Shown: piece by piece, positions 52,679 through 62,700 of the stretch
Position numbering within the stretch: the first letter of the stretch is position 1
Layout of the letters: each line of letters starts with the position of its first letter
Origin: Balanoglossus misakiensis
Lineage: Eukaryota; Hemichordata
Length of the DNA: 64,000 bases
Reading direction: 5' to 3'
Assembly: GCA_040954595.2 (NCBI GenBank)
Contig: CM082584.2
Span: 1,302,001-1,366,000, forward strand
The notes under the pieces: model-generated
Databases searched by the model: none
What the model was told of the DNA's origin: nothing
Seen by the model: the letters and a program-made list of their open reading frames with translations, nothing else
Position numbers and translations under genes: made by a program

Positions 52679-55600
52679 ATTTGCGCGTGGATAGTGTCAT
52701 CAATTATGCACAGCGACTGATTGCGCGAGCCGATGCTCATAGCTCAGTTTCATTCGGATCCGTGCCTTCAAATCACACAAAGTCGAGCTCTAGGTCATCC
52801 AAACGATCCAGCTCTTCCAGTACGTCATCAGTACGGAGAAACGCTGCTGTCAGGGCAGCTGCCCTACAGGCGGAAATCGAGGCAAAACATGAAGAGACAG
52901 CACATGAAGAGGAATTGGAACACTTAGAGGCAGAAATACGTCGTAAGAAAAGAGTGTTAGAACGACAGAAACTGGTAGGAGAACTGCATGTGGAGAAAGC
53001 GAAGATAGCTGCTTGTGAAAGAGAAGAACTACTTGACAACCTGCCATTAGCAAAGACTATATTGCCACCGGTGACAAGCGAGTTGCCTGTCGTGAAGACC
53101 GAACCGATCAGCCAGTCGACACCAGCTGCTCACATTCCCACGCGTACTGTAAAAGCAGAACCAGTCACCCCGCCGACTACCAAGCTGTCGACGTCGCAAC
53201 CGAAACCACAAGATTATACACTACGTGCAACAGCTAACGAATATCGCCCATCGGAGAACAGAGAAGACCTCAAGGTATTGACAGAAGCCTTGGCAACATC
53301 TGTGTCCTTGAGCAGACTTGCTACACCCGAACCACCAATATTCATGGGAGACGCACGTTCTTATCCAGATTGGATATCTTCTTTTACCACTTTAGTTGAA
53401 TCACGAGGGGTCCCACCAATCGAAAGAATCCATCACCTGAAGAAGTATTTGGGTGGTCCTGCTAAGGAAGCAGTCGCCGGATGCTTCTTACTCCGAAGTG
53501 AAGGAGCATACGAAGAGGCAAGAACCATTCTGGAAGAACGATACGGTAATTCTTTCGCCGTAACAGAGGCCTTCAGAGAAAAAATCGAAAGATGGCCGAG
53601 AATCTCCGGCAAGGACGGGAAGGCATTGCGAAAGTTCGCAGACTTCTTGAAACAATGCCGGATTGCAATGAAGGATATCCCAGACCTCGCAGTGCTGAAC
53701 GATATCCACGAAAATAGGAAAATGCTCCAGAAGTTACCGGACTGGCTCGTAAACAGATGGAGCAGGATCGTAGAAAAAATAAAAAAGGCTACGAACGCAT
53801 ACCCCCCATTCGAAAGATTTGTCTGCTTCATGATGGAGGAGGCAGATATTGCATGTGACCCATTGACCTCAATCGGCTCGCTAAGGTCACCAACGGACAG
53901 AGACCCGGAGAAAACTCCGACCAGCACCAGGAGGCGCACCCCAGGTGCACGTACGCTCTCGACCACAGCAAAACCAGGGGCGGTAAACCAGTCGTGTGTT
54001 TTCTGCAAAAAGACTGGGCACGCTATACAGGAATGTTATAGCTTCGCTTCCACGCCTATGTCTGAAAGACAGGAATTTGTTCGAAAGGGCGGTTACTGCT
54101 TCGGATGTCTTAACACGGGGCACATCTCAAAGAACTGCAAATCCCGTGGCGTGTGTAAAAAATGCAGTAGGAAACTTCCCACCAGTCTGCATTCCGACGA
54201 AAAAATTGTTCAGCCGAGGACATTTAACTCGTCCATGAACGAAACCATGAGCACTGTTCAGTCTCCAGTGCGAGACTACAGAAAAGAAACCACACCTGAA
54301 ACGAAGAAAGCGCACTGCTATGGTGTGACTTGCCCGCGAGGAAAGTCTATTTCGTCGATGATCGTTCCAGTATGGATTTCTGGATACGAAGAACCGAACA
54401 GAGAGATTCTAGTGTACGCGCTGTTGGACACACAGTCAGACACTACTTTCGTGTTGGATCATGTCGCTGAACAGCTACACACAGCATCTGAGCCAGCAAA
54501 CCTTCGTATGACAACCATGACAACGAGCAACAAGGTTGTCGCCTGTCACAAGTATCGCAAACTCAGAGTTCGCGGATTTGACTGTGACAAAATAGTTCCG
54601 TTGCCCACTACGTATTCGCTTGATTACATACCAGTGGAAAAATCGCACATACCCACTCATGATATGGCCAATGGGTGGCCTCATCTTAGAGAAATCGCTA
54701 CTCGTATTCATCCTCAACAGAAATGTGAAGTTGGTCTGTTGATAGGTTATGATTGTCCCCAAGCCCTAGCACCTCGTAGCTGTGTCACAGGCAGTGGAAA
54801 TCAGCCATTCACAGTAGAGACAGACTTAGGATGGAGCATCGTCGGACATCTTACACATCGAGATGAAAGGGAAGATGTCTTCAGTTTTACCCATAGAGTA
54901 CTTACAAAGGTGATACCAGACAGTCTACAACCAGGTGTAGACAGTCAGCAGAGACTTCGTATGGAAGAGTCTCATTCGTCGGCAGTTCGTTATGCCTTTA
55001 AGACCACAGCCAAGGAGCAAGTCCTCAACCCTTTGGACGTGGTGAGAATTCTCGAATCGGACTTCAACGAACAAAGAGTTGAAGAAACCGCCATGTCTCA
55101 GGACGACATTCGATTTTTGAAGATCATGGAAAATGGTATTTCGAAAGAACCAGATGGATTCTATACAATGCCACTTCCATTCAGACAAGATAGACCAGCG
55201 CTCCCAAACAACAGATGTATAGCGCAGCAGAGACTTCAGTACTTGAAAAGGCGCTTCAAGTCAAACCCAAAGTATCTGAACGACTACAGAAACTTCATGG
55301 AAGACATTATCGCGTCAGGAGATGCGGAACTGGTCGACGACAACAATACACATGATGGATCGATGTGGTATATTCCACACCATGGGGTGTATCACCCTAA
55401 AAAAACAGACAAAATTCGTGTCGTGTTCGATTGTAGTGCAAGGTTCAAGGGAACGAGCCTCAACGATCATTTGTTGCAGGGACCGGATCAGATAAATTCC
55501 CTCATCGGTGTACTTTGTCGTTTTCGCAAAGAGAACATCGCAGTCATGTGTGACATCGAGCGAATGTTCCACAGATTCAGAGTCAAGAAAGATGACAGAA

Positions 55601-56679
55601 ACTATCTCCGATTCCTTTGGTGGAGAGATGGTAATGTCGACTCGGAACCAGTTACTTACAGGATGAATGTTCACCTATTCGGCGCTGTGTCCTCGCCAGG
55701 ATGCGCGAACTACGGACTTCGACAAGTGGCCAAAGACAACCCACAACATGGAAAGAGTGCAGTAGATTTCGTCGCAAAGAATTTCTATGTTGATGATGGT
55801 CTCCATAGTCTCGAGACTGCATCAGAGGCTGTCCAACTTATACAGGATGTTCGCAACCTTTGCGCAGAAGGAAATTTACGTCTGCACAAGTTCATATCGA
55901 ATGACAGAACTACGATGGAATCTGTCCCTATTTCAGAGCGTGCCAAGAATGTCAAGGATTTGGATTTGTCGTTCAGTGAGCTACCTATCGAAAGAGCACT
56001 TGGAATCGAGTGGCGCGTTGAATCAGACTCGTTCCATTTTTCGCCTATCGTCAAGATGCACTCGCCTTCTCGCCGTGGAATACTTTCAGCAGTAGCATCT
56101 GTTTTCGATCCTCTCGGATTTCTCGCACCTTTCGTACTTCGAGGAAAACGGATCTTGCAAGAGATGTGCAAGAAAGGAACCGATTGGGATGATCCCTTGC
56201 CAGACGATTTACGTCCGAGGTGGGAATCATGGCTTGCTGAGTTGCCCAAGCTAGACGACTTGAAGATAAGAAGGTGCTTCAAGCCGCAACATTTCGGACC
56301 AGTGAAGAAAGTTGAGCTTCACCACTTCTCGGATGCCAGCCTGACAGGTTATGGGCAGTGTTCGTATATCAGACTAGTCGACAGTCTAGATAATATTCAT
56401 TGTTCGCTCGTGATGGGAAAGGCTAGAGTCGCCCCTTTGAAACCCATTACTGTTCCTCGATTGGAACTTCAAGCTGCTGTTGTTTCTATACAGGTCAGCA
56501 ATCTACTGAACAAAGAGTTAGATTACCCAGTGATGGAGAACTTCTACTTGACAGACTCGAAAGTGGTACTCGGCTACATAGGAAATGATGCTCGCCGCTT
56601 CCACATATATGTCGCGAATCGCATACAAAGAATTAAAGGAATCATCTCAGCCAGAGCAGTGGCGCTATGTCCACACTGA
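52675..56679 (+). CDS. BEL gag-pol: gag core, protease, RT, RNase H
   Basis: 1,334 codons, open from 52618 and lacking an ATG at its start, so it is read from the upstream frame by shifting or is a broken continuation. A serine-rich, then charged coiled-coil stretch lies at about 30-130. The BEL gag core (PPIFMGDARSYPDW) starts near 220. CCHC fingers (CVFCKKTGHAIQEC, CFGCLNTGHISKNC) lie near 441-488. The protease motif LLDTQSDTTF is near 583. The reverse transcriptase has YVDD at 1038-1041 and the RNase H FSDAS at about 1218-1222. Around 56640 the frame runs into a tail that is not Pao-like and ends at 56679. The conserved NPADH block lies in the next frame, so one base has been gained or lost here. 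Confidence 0.9.
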   Translation: MNLRVDSVINYAQRLIARADAHSSVSFGSVPSNHTKSSSRSSKRSSSSSTSSVRRNAAVRAAALQAEIEAKHEETAHEEELEHLEAEIRRKKRVLERQKLVGELHVEKAKIAACEREELLDNLPLAKTILPPVTSELPVVKTEPISQSTPAAHIPTRTVKAEPVTPPTTKLSTSQPKPQDYTLRATANEYRPSENREDLKVLTEALATSVSLSRLATPEPPIFMGDARSYPDWISSFTTLVESRGVPPIERIHHLKKYLGGPAKEAVAGCFLLRSEGAYEEARTILEERYGNSFAVTEAFREKIERWPRISGKDGKALRKFADFLKQCRIAMKDIPDLAVLNDIHENRKMLQKLPDWLVNRWSRIVEKIKKATNAYPPFERFVCFMMEEADIACDPLTSIGSLRSPTDRDPEKTPTSTRRRTPGARTLSTTAKPGAVNQSCVFCKKTGHAIQECYSFASTPMSERQEFVRKGGYCFGCLNTGHISKNCKSRGVCKKCSRKLPTSLHSDEKIVQPRTFNSSMNETMSTVQSPVRDYRKETTPETKKAHCYGVTCPRGKSISSMIVPVWISGYEEPNREILVYALLDTQSDTTFVLDHVAEQLHTASEPANLRMTTMTTSNKVVACHKYRKLRVRGFDCDKIVPLPTTYSLDYIPVEKSHIPTHDMANGWPHLREIATRIHPQQKCEVGLLIGYDCPQALAPRSCVTGSGNQPFTVETDLGWSIVGHLTHRDEREDVFSFTHRVLTKVIPDSLQPGVDSQQRLRMEESHSSAVRYAFKTTAKEQVLNPLDVVRILESDFNEQRVEETAMSQDDIRFLKIMENGISKEPDGFYTMPLPFRQDRPALPNNRCIAQQRLQYLKRRFKSNPKYLNDYRNFMEDIIASGDAELVDDNNTHDGSMWYIPHHGVYHPKKTDKIRVVFDCSARFKGTSLNDHLLQGPDQINSLIGVLCRFRKENIAVMCDIERMFHRFRVKKDDRNYLRFLWWRDGNVDSEPVTYRMNVHLFGAVSSPGCANYGLRQVAKDNPQHGKSAVDFVAKNFYVDDGLHSLETASEAVQLIQDVRNLCAEGNLRLHKFISNDRTTMESVPISERAKNVKDLDLSFSELPIERALGIEWRVESDSFHFSPIVKMHSPSRRGILSAVASVFDPLGFLAPFVLRGKRILQEMCKKGTDWDDPLPDDLRPRWESWLAELPKLDDLKIRRCFKPQHFGPVKKVELHHFSDASLTGYGQCSYIRLVDSLDNIHCSLVMGKARVAPLKPITVPRLELQAAVVSIQVSNLLNKELDYPVMENFYLTDSKVVLGYIGNDARRFHIYVANRIQRIKGIISARAVALCPH

Positions 56680-56710
56680 GGAGAACCCTGCAGATCATGC
56701 ATCTCGTTGA
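56640..56710 (+). pseudogene. Frameshift and stop between RNase H and integrase
   Basis: The expected end of the RNase H region (with an NPADH block) is readable only in the integrase frame, from about 56641. A TGA at 56708-56710 then interrupts it just before the integrase. Two lesions close together separate the polymerase part from the integrase. Confidence 0.8.
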
Positions 56711-56728
56711 CTCGGCGTTGATGGACTG

Positions 56729-58432
56729 ATGAAGTCCAATTGGTTTAGAGGTCCTGCCTTTTTGTGGGACAAAGAGCTTCCTCTGTCCACTCGGGTATAC
56801 GCACAGGTGTCAGCAGATGACCCCGAGGTAAAGAATACCAGAACATTGATGACTTCCTCGACTGCAACGTCATCCATGTTACATCGTGTAGAGCGATTTT
56901 CGGATTGGAACAAGGTTGTAGGAGCATTCGCCACCTTGTATCGCTATGTATCCGGGAAGGGAAAGCGAAAGGAAATCGCTTCCGGAGAAACAAGACAGAA
57001 AGCTACCATGGCCATCGTGGCATGGGCCCAACAGGAAGCTTTCAAAGAAGAAATAGAGTCATTGAAATGTCGCACCTCAGAAGACAGTGAACCCTCAATG
57101 GTGAAACGTAACAGTCACCTGTACCCATTGAACCCATACCTAGATGATCAGCAGATACTCAGAGTTGGAGGCAGACTGAGTAGATCCTCCATGCCTGACT
57201 ATGTCAAGCACCCTATTATTCTACCACGAAAAAGTCACGTGACTACACTGCTTATCAGGTGGTGTCATGAGCAAGTGGCCCACCAGGGACGTGGTATTAC
57301 AGTGAACAAACTCAGATCGTGTGGATTCTGGATCATCAACTGCAACACAGCAGTCGCTTCGTATATACACAAGTGTGTTCAGTGTAGGAAACTCAGAGGC
57401 AAGGCCAACACACAGAGAATGGCAGATTTGCCCAAAGATCGTCTCGAGCCATCGCCGCCATTTACCTATTGTGGAATGGACTGCTTTGGACCTTTCGTCG
57501 TGAAGGAACGCCGCAGTGATGTGAAACGATATGGTGTCATTTTCACTTGCCTAGCGCTTCGAGCCATACACATAGAGGTTGTCGAAGAAATGTCAACCGA
57601 TGCATTTTTGAATTCGCTTCGCACATTCATCGCTATCAGAGGACCCGTACGACACTTGCGTTGTGATCGGGGATCCAATTTCGTAGGAGCCAGGAATGAG
57701 CTTCAGCTTGGATTGCAAGCTCTCGACGAAGGAAGAATCAAAGATGTGTTGTCCAAACGACAGTGTGAATTTGTTTTCAATTCACCCTCCTCGAGTCATA
57801 TGGGAGGCGTTTGGGAACGTCAAATACGGTCGGTCAGAAACGTTCTCGTAGGAATTCTGGAAAAGATGGGATCCAGATTGAACACTTCGTCTCTTCGTAC
57901 TCTGATGTACGAAGCAATGGCGATCGTGAATAGTCGACCCTTATCAGCAGAAAACTTGAACGACCCTACTGGACCGATGCCTCTTACTCCAAATCAGCTG
58001 CTGACTATGAAATCGGATGTGATTTTGCCACCGCCAGGCAACTTCGTCAGAGAAGATCTGTATGCCAGGAAACGATGGCGTGCTGTTCAGTATCTTGCGA
58101 ACGAGTTCTGGACAAGATGGCGTAAGGAATACTTACAGAATCTACAGGCCAGACAGAAGTGGCAGGAAACGAAGAGAAACCTTGAAGTTGGAGATATTGT
58201 ACTTCTGAAGGAAGATGACACTGTGAGAAATCAGTGGAGACTTGCAAAAGTAATAGACACTTTGCGCGATGATGATTGTTTGATACGCAGAGTCACTATC
58301 CTTGTGGGTGATCCCAACCTCTCGAAACAAGGACAAGGTAAGAAAGTAGACAAGGCAACAATTTTAGAAAGGCCTATTCATAAGCTTGTTTTATTGGTAG
58401 AAAATCCCGAAGCAGAAAAAATGCTAAGGTAA
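56729..58432 (+). CDS. BEL integrase frame
   Basis: 567 codons from ATG 56729 to the stop at 58430-58432. In its family this part is made as the C-terminus of the polyprotein, so the ATG is only the first one after the TGA. It has the H2C2 zinc-binding site (H at 180, CVQC at 216-219). The catalytic triad is D251 (GMDCFGPF), D313 (RCDRGSN) and E363 (GGVWERQ), all present. A C-terminal PNQLL and GDIVLLKEDD region follows, as in BEL integrases. The integrase itself looks intact. Confidence 0.9.
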   Translation: MKSNWFRGPAFLWDKELPLSTRVYAQVSADDPEVKNTRTLMTSSTATSSMLHRVERFSDWNKVVGAFATLYRYVSGKGKRKEIASGETRQKATMAIVAWAQQEAFKEEIESLKCRTSEDSEPSMVKRNSHLYPLNPYLDDQQILRVGGRLSRSSMPDYVKHPIILPRKSHVTTLLIRWCHEQVAHQGRGITVNKLRSCGFWIINCNTAVASYIHKCVQCRKLRGKANTQRMADLPKDRLEPSPPFTYCGMDCFGPFVVKERRSDVKRYGVIFTCLALRAIHIEVVEEMSTDAFLNSLRTFIAIRGPVRHLRCDRGSNFVGARNELQLGLQALDEGRIKDVLSKRQCEFVFNSPSSSHMGGVWERQIRSVRNVLVGILEKMGSRLNTSSLRTLMYEAMAIVNSRPLSAENLNDPTGPMPLTPNQLLTMKSDVILPPPGNFVREDLYARKRWRAVQYLANEFWTRWRKEYLQNLQARQKWQETKRNLEVGDIVLLKEDDTVRNQWRLAKVIDTLRDDDCLIRRVTILVGDPNLSKQGQGKKVDKATILERPIHKLVLLVENPEAEKMLR

Positions 58433-58529
58433 GTTGTTCTCAGCGACACAGGGGAGAGCTGAGAAATAGCTTGGACGTATTTGGTAGTTGTTTTCAGTGT
58501 TTCGATTAGGTAAAATCAATGTGATTTTA

Positions 58530-58537
58530 GGGGGGAG
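58530..58537 (+). promoter_or_regulatory. Polypurine tract
   Basis: AGGGGGGAG-like purine run ending exactly at the first base of the 3' LTR, in the position for priming plus-strand DNA synthesis. Confidence 0.85.
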
Positions 58538-59491
58538 TGTGGCTGAAGCCATGCAAAAACAAAGGAATTTAGTATTTTCAATTATGAGGGATATGCACGA
58601 ACAGTTTGTTGCCTAAAAACCTTACTCCATAAAAATAGTTCCCTTTTTGTTACGAGTTTCGATATTGTAGACTTTTAATTTTCACAGAGAAAGATGTTGT
58701 GACTTTATGTGTACCTTTGAAGGTCATTGTGAACACATCGACAAACCATATTTCGCCCAAAAGTTTTACAAGTAGTCCATCTACGATTGTCATATCACTA
58801 CACATTTTTTACCTCGTGTTTTCGACTTCGCTATGGGACGGTGAAGTACACCCTCGTCTCTCGTTTCGCACCCTTTGATATTTCGTTCGTATTTCGAAAC
58901 TTCCCGACCACATACAAGGCTTTACAAGTCGCCAGCGAGGTAATATATCTTTCGGTATTCTTACAGATATGAATTGTATTTCGTGAAACTTTATTGCAAT
59001 TAGACTTTGACGAGTTGTCAGCATCTTGTACATCAGTCACGTACATCGAACTGTGTTGCTTGCACATATCTGTTTTCGATTGAAATCATTCTCGATTTTC
59101 GTATATGTAATTCTTTCGATTTGACATTTTGTATTTGTATTTATGTTTCAGTTTTTACGGTTTACGGTTTACTCGGTCTATACCATTCGGTCTTGGTCTA
59201 TTCGAGACAAGGTCTATTACGGTCTAAGACTATTCGGTTTACTCGGTCTTTTCGTACCACGGTTTATTCGGTCTATTCGAATCAGTCTCGGTCATTCTCG
59301 AGGTCTATTTGGCCTATTCGCATCGAGGTCTGCGCACATCTCGTCTTTCGAAGTCTTTCGACTATTGTGTACAGTCTCGTACGGTCGCTTTCGGCGATCG
59401 CTCGATCGATTTATCGATAATAAACCGAAGACCCGTATATGGAAACTCGACTCTGACTTTTGAATATTACGGAAAAGCTTTGGCGGTCACA
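58538..59491 (+). repeat. 3' LTR
   Basis: 954 bp, same ends as the 5' LTR, with AATAAA at 59419 as a possible polyadenylation signal. Followed by GGGGGG. Confidence 0.95.
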
Positions 59492-59790
59492 GGGGGGCAT
59501 ATACGGATGGGACCATAATGATATACCAAAGGCGGGGTCACCTGTTGCACCTGCCTAAGTCATTGATTTTGTACATTTAATTGGACACTAACCAACAGGG
59601 CGATAGGTGTGGTTTTTGTTCCACAGGGACGAATGTAAGTGTCAGTTGGTTTTTGCCCAAATGTATAAGGTGATTTTGATGACCTCTGTCATACAGTGCC
59701 ATATCTCATCCCGTTGTACAGGTGCAGCTTTGGTATTTGGAGGGATGAAATACCAAATACAGGGGGATACCTTTGACACCTGCCATGATT
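59492..59790. repeat. Degenerate ~240-bp repeat, right side of the LTR element
   Basis: GATGGGACCA, GCGGGGTCACCTGTTGCACC, GTTCCACAGGG and GCAGCTTTGG continue the repeat from 50271-50641. A further partial unit (GGATGAAATACC, ATACCTTTGACACCTGCC) follows and leads into the 78-bp satellite. Confidence 0.75.
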
Positions 59791-62700
59791 TTTTTCAAAA
59801 ATCGATGAAATTTTGAGATTTTGCAAAGTCGAAAATTTGTCATTTTTTGATGATTTTCCCCCATGTTTTTTTTCAAAAATCGACGAAATTTTGAGATTTT
59901 GCAGTCAAAAATTTGTCATTTTTTGATGATTTTCACCCATATTATTTTTCAAAAACCGACGAAATTTTGAGATTTTGCAAAGACGAAAATTTGTCATTTT
60001 TTGATGATTTTCACCCATGATTTTTTCATAAATTGACGAAATTTTGAAATTTTGCAAAGTCGAAAATTTGTCATTTTTTGATGATTTTCACCCATGATTT
60101 TTGTCAAAAATCGACGAAATGTTGAGATTTTGCAAAGTCGAAAATTTGTCATTTTTTGATGATTTTCACCCATGATTTTTTTCAAAAATCGACGAAATGT
60201 TGAGATTTTGCAAAGTCGAAAATTTGTCATTTTTTGATGATTTTCACCCATGATTTTTTTCAAAAATCGACGAAATGTTGAGATTTTGCAGTCGAAAATT
60301 TGTCATTTTTGATGATTTTTACCCATGATTTTTTTTCAAAAATGGACGAAATTTTGAGCATTTGCAAAGTCGAAAATTTGTCATTTTTTGATGATTTTCA
60401 CCCATGATTTTTTTCAAAAATCGACGAAATGTTGAGTTTTTGCAAAGTCGAAAATTTGTCATTTTTTGATGATTTTCACCCATGATTTTTTTCAAAAATC
60501 GACGAAATGTTGAGATTTTGCAGTCGAAAATTTGTCATTTTTGATGATTTTTACCCATGATTTTTTTTCAAAAATGGACGAAATTTTGAGCATTTGCAAA
60601 GTCGAAAATTTGTCATTTTTTGATGATTTTCACCTATGATTTTTTTCAAAAATCGACGAAATGTTGAGATTTTGCAAAGTCGAAAATTTGTCATTTTTTG
60701 ATGATTTTCACCCATGATTTTTTTCAAAAATCGACGAAATGTTGAGATTTTGCAGTCGAAAATTTGTCATTTTTTAATGATTTTCCCCCATGTTTTTTTT
60801 CAAAAATCGACGAAATTTTAAGATTTTGCAGTCAAAAATTTGTCATTTTTTGATGATTTTCACCTATGATTTTTTTCAAAAATCGACGAAATGTTGAGAT
60901 TTTGCAAAGTCGAAAATTTGTCATTTTTTGATGATTTTCACCCATGATTTTTTTCAAAAATCGACGAAATGTTGAGATATTACAGTCGTAAATTTGTCAT
61001 TTTTTGATGATTTTTACCCATGATTTTTTTTCAAAAATGGACGAAATTCTGAGCTTTTGCAAAGTCGAAAATTTGTCATTTTTTGATTATTATCACCTAT
61101 GATTTTTTTCAAAAATCGACGAAATGTTGAGATTTTGCAAAGTCGAAAATTTGTCATTTTTTGATGATTTTCACCCATGATTTTTTCATAAATTGACGAA
61201 ATTTTGAGATTTTGCAAAGTCGAAAATTTGTCATTTTTTGATGATTTTCACCCATGATTTTTTTCAAAAATCGACAAAATGTTGAGATTTTGCAAAGTCG
61301 AAAATTTGTCATTTTTGATGATTTTTACCCATGATTTTTTTTCAAAAATGGACGAAATTTTGAGCATTTGCAAAGTCGAAAATTTGTCATTTTTTGATGA
61401 TTTTTACCCATGATTTTTTTTCAAAAATGGACGAAATTTTGAGCTTTTGCAAAGTCGAAAATTTGTCATTTTTTGATTATTATCACCTATGATTTTTTTC
61501 AAAAATCGACGAAATGTTGAGATTTTGCAAAGTCGAAAATTTGTCATTTTTTGATGATTTTCACCCATATTATTTTTCAAAAACCGACGAAATTTTGAGA
61601 TTTTGCAAAGTCGAAAATTTGTCATTTTTTGATGATTTTCACCCATGATTTTTTTCAAAAATCGACGAAATGTTGAGATTTTGCAAAGTCGAAAATTTGT
61701 CATTTTTGATGATTTTTACCCATGATTTTTTTTCAAAAATGGACGAAATTTTGAGCATTTGCAAAGTCGAAAATTTGTCATTTTTTGATGATTTTCACCT
61801 ATGATTTTTTTCAAAAATCGACGAAATGTTGAGATTTTGCAAAGTCGAAAATTGTCATTTTTTGATGATTTTCACCCATGATTTTTTTCAAAAATCGACG
61901 AAATGTTGAGATTTTGCAGTCGAAAATTTGTCATTTTTTAATGATTTACCCCCATGTTTTTTTTCAAAAATCGACGAAATTTTAAGATTTTGCAGTCAAA
62001 AATTTGTCATTTTTTGATGATTTTCACCTATGATTTTTTTCAAAAATCGACGAAATGTTGAGATTTTGCAAAGTCGAAAATTTGTCATTTTTTGATGATT
62101 TTCACCCATGATTTTTTTCAAAAATCGACGAAATGTTGAGATATTACAGTCGTAAATTTGTCATTTTTTGATGATTTTTACCCATGATTTTTTTTCAAAA
62201 ATGGACGAAATTTTGAGCTTTTGCAAACTCGAAAATTTGTCATTTTTTGATTATTATCACCTATGATTTTTTTCAAAAATCGACGAAATGTTGAGATTTT
62301 GCAAAGTCGAAAATTTGTCATTTTTTGATGATTTTCACCCATATTATTTTTCAAAAACCGACGAAATTTTGAGATTTTGCAAAGACGAAAATTTGTCATT
62401 TTTTGATGATTTTCACCCATGATTTTTTCATAAATTGACGAAATTTTGAGATTTTGCAAAGTCGAAAATTTGTCATTTTTTGATGATTTTCACCCATGAT
62501 TTTTTTCAAAAATCGACGAAATGTTGAGATTTTGCAAAGTCGAAAATTTGTCATTGTTTGATGATTTTCACCCATGATTTTTTTCAAAAATCGACGAAAT
62601 GTTGAGATTTTGCAAAGTCGAAAATTTGTCATTTTTTGATGATTTTCACCCATGATTTTTTTCAAAAATCGACGAAATGTTGAGATTTTGCAGTCGAAAA

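Larger units (their letters stand above)
50642..59491 (+). mobile_element. BEL/Pao LTR retrotransposon, near full length
   Basis: An 8,850-bp element: 954-bp LTRs (50642-51595 and 58538-59491, TG...CA ends), a leader, gag-pol coding region, a polypurine tract and GGGGG on both outer sides, fitting a 5-bp target duplication. BEL/Pao identity rests on the gag region with the PPIFMGDARSYPDW block, CCHC fingers, the protease LLDTQSDTTF, a YVDD reverse transcriptase, the Pao-type RNase H (FSDAS) and an H2C2/DDE integrase. The order protease-RT-RNase H-integrase matches the family. The coding region is interrupted (see parts), so this copy is probably not autonomous. No TGG-beginning primer-binding site is evident directly after the 5' LTR, which is followed by three AGTA-R-AACTCG repeats instead. 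Confidence 0.95.
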
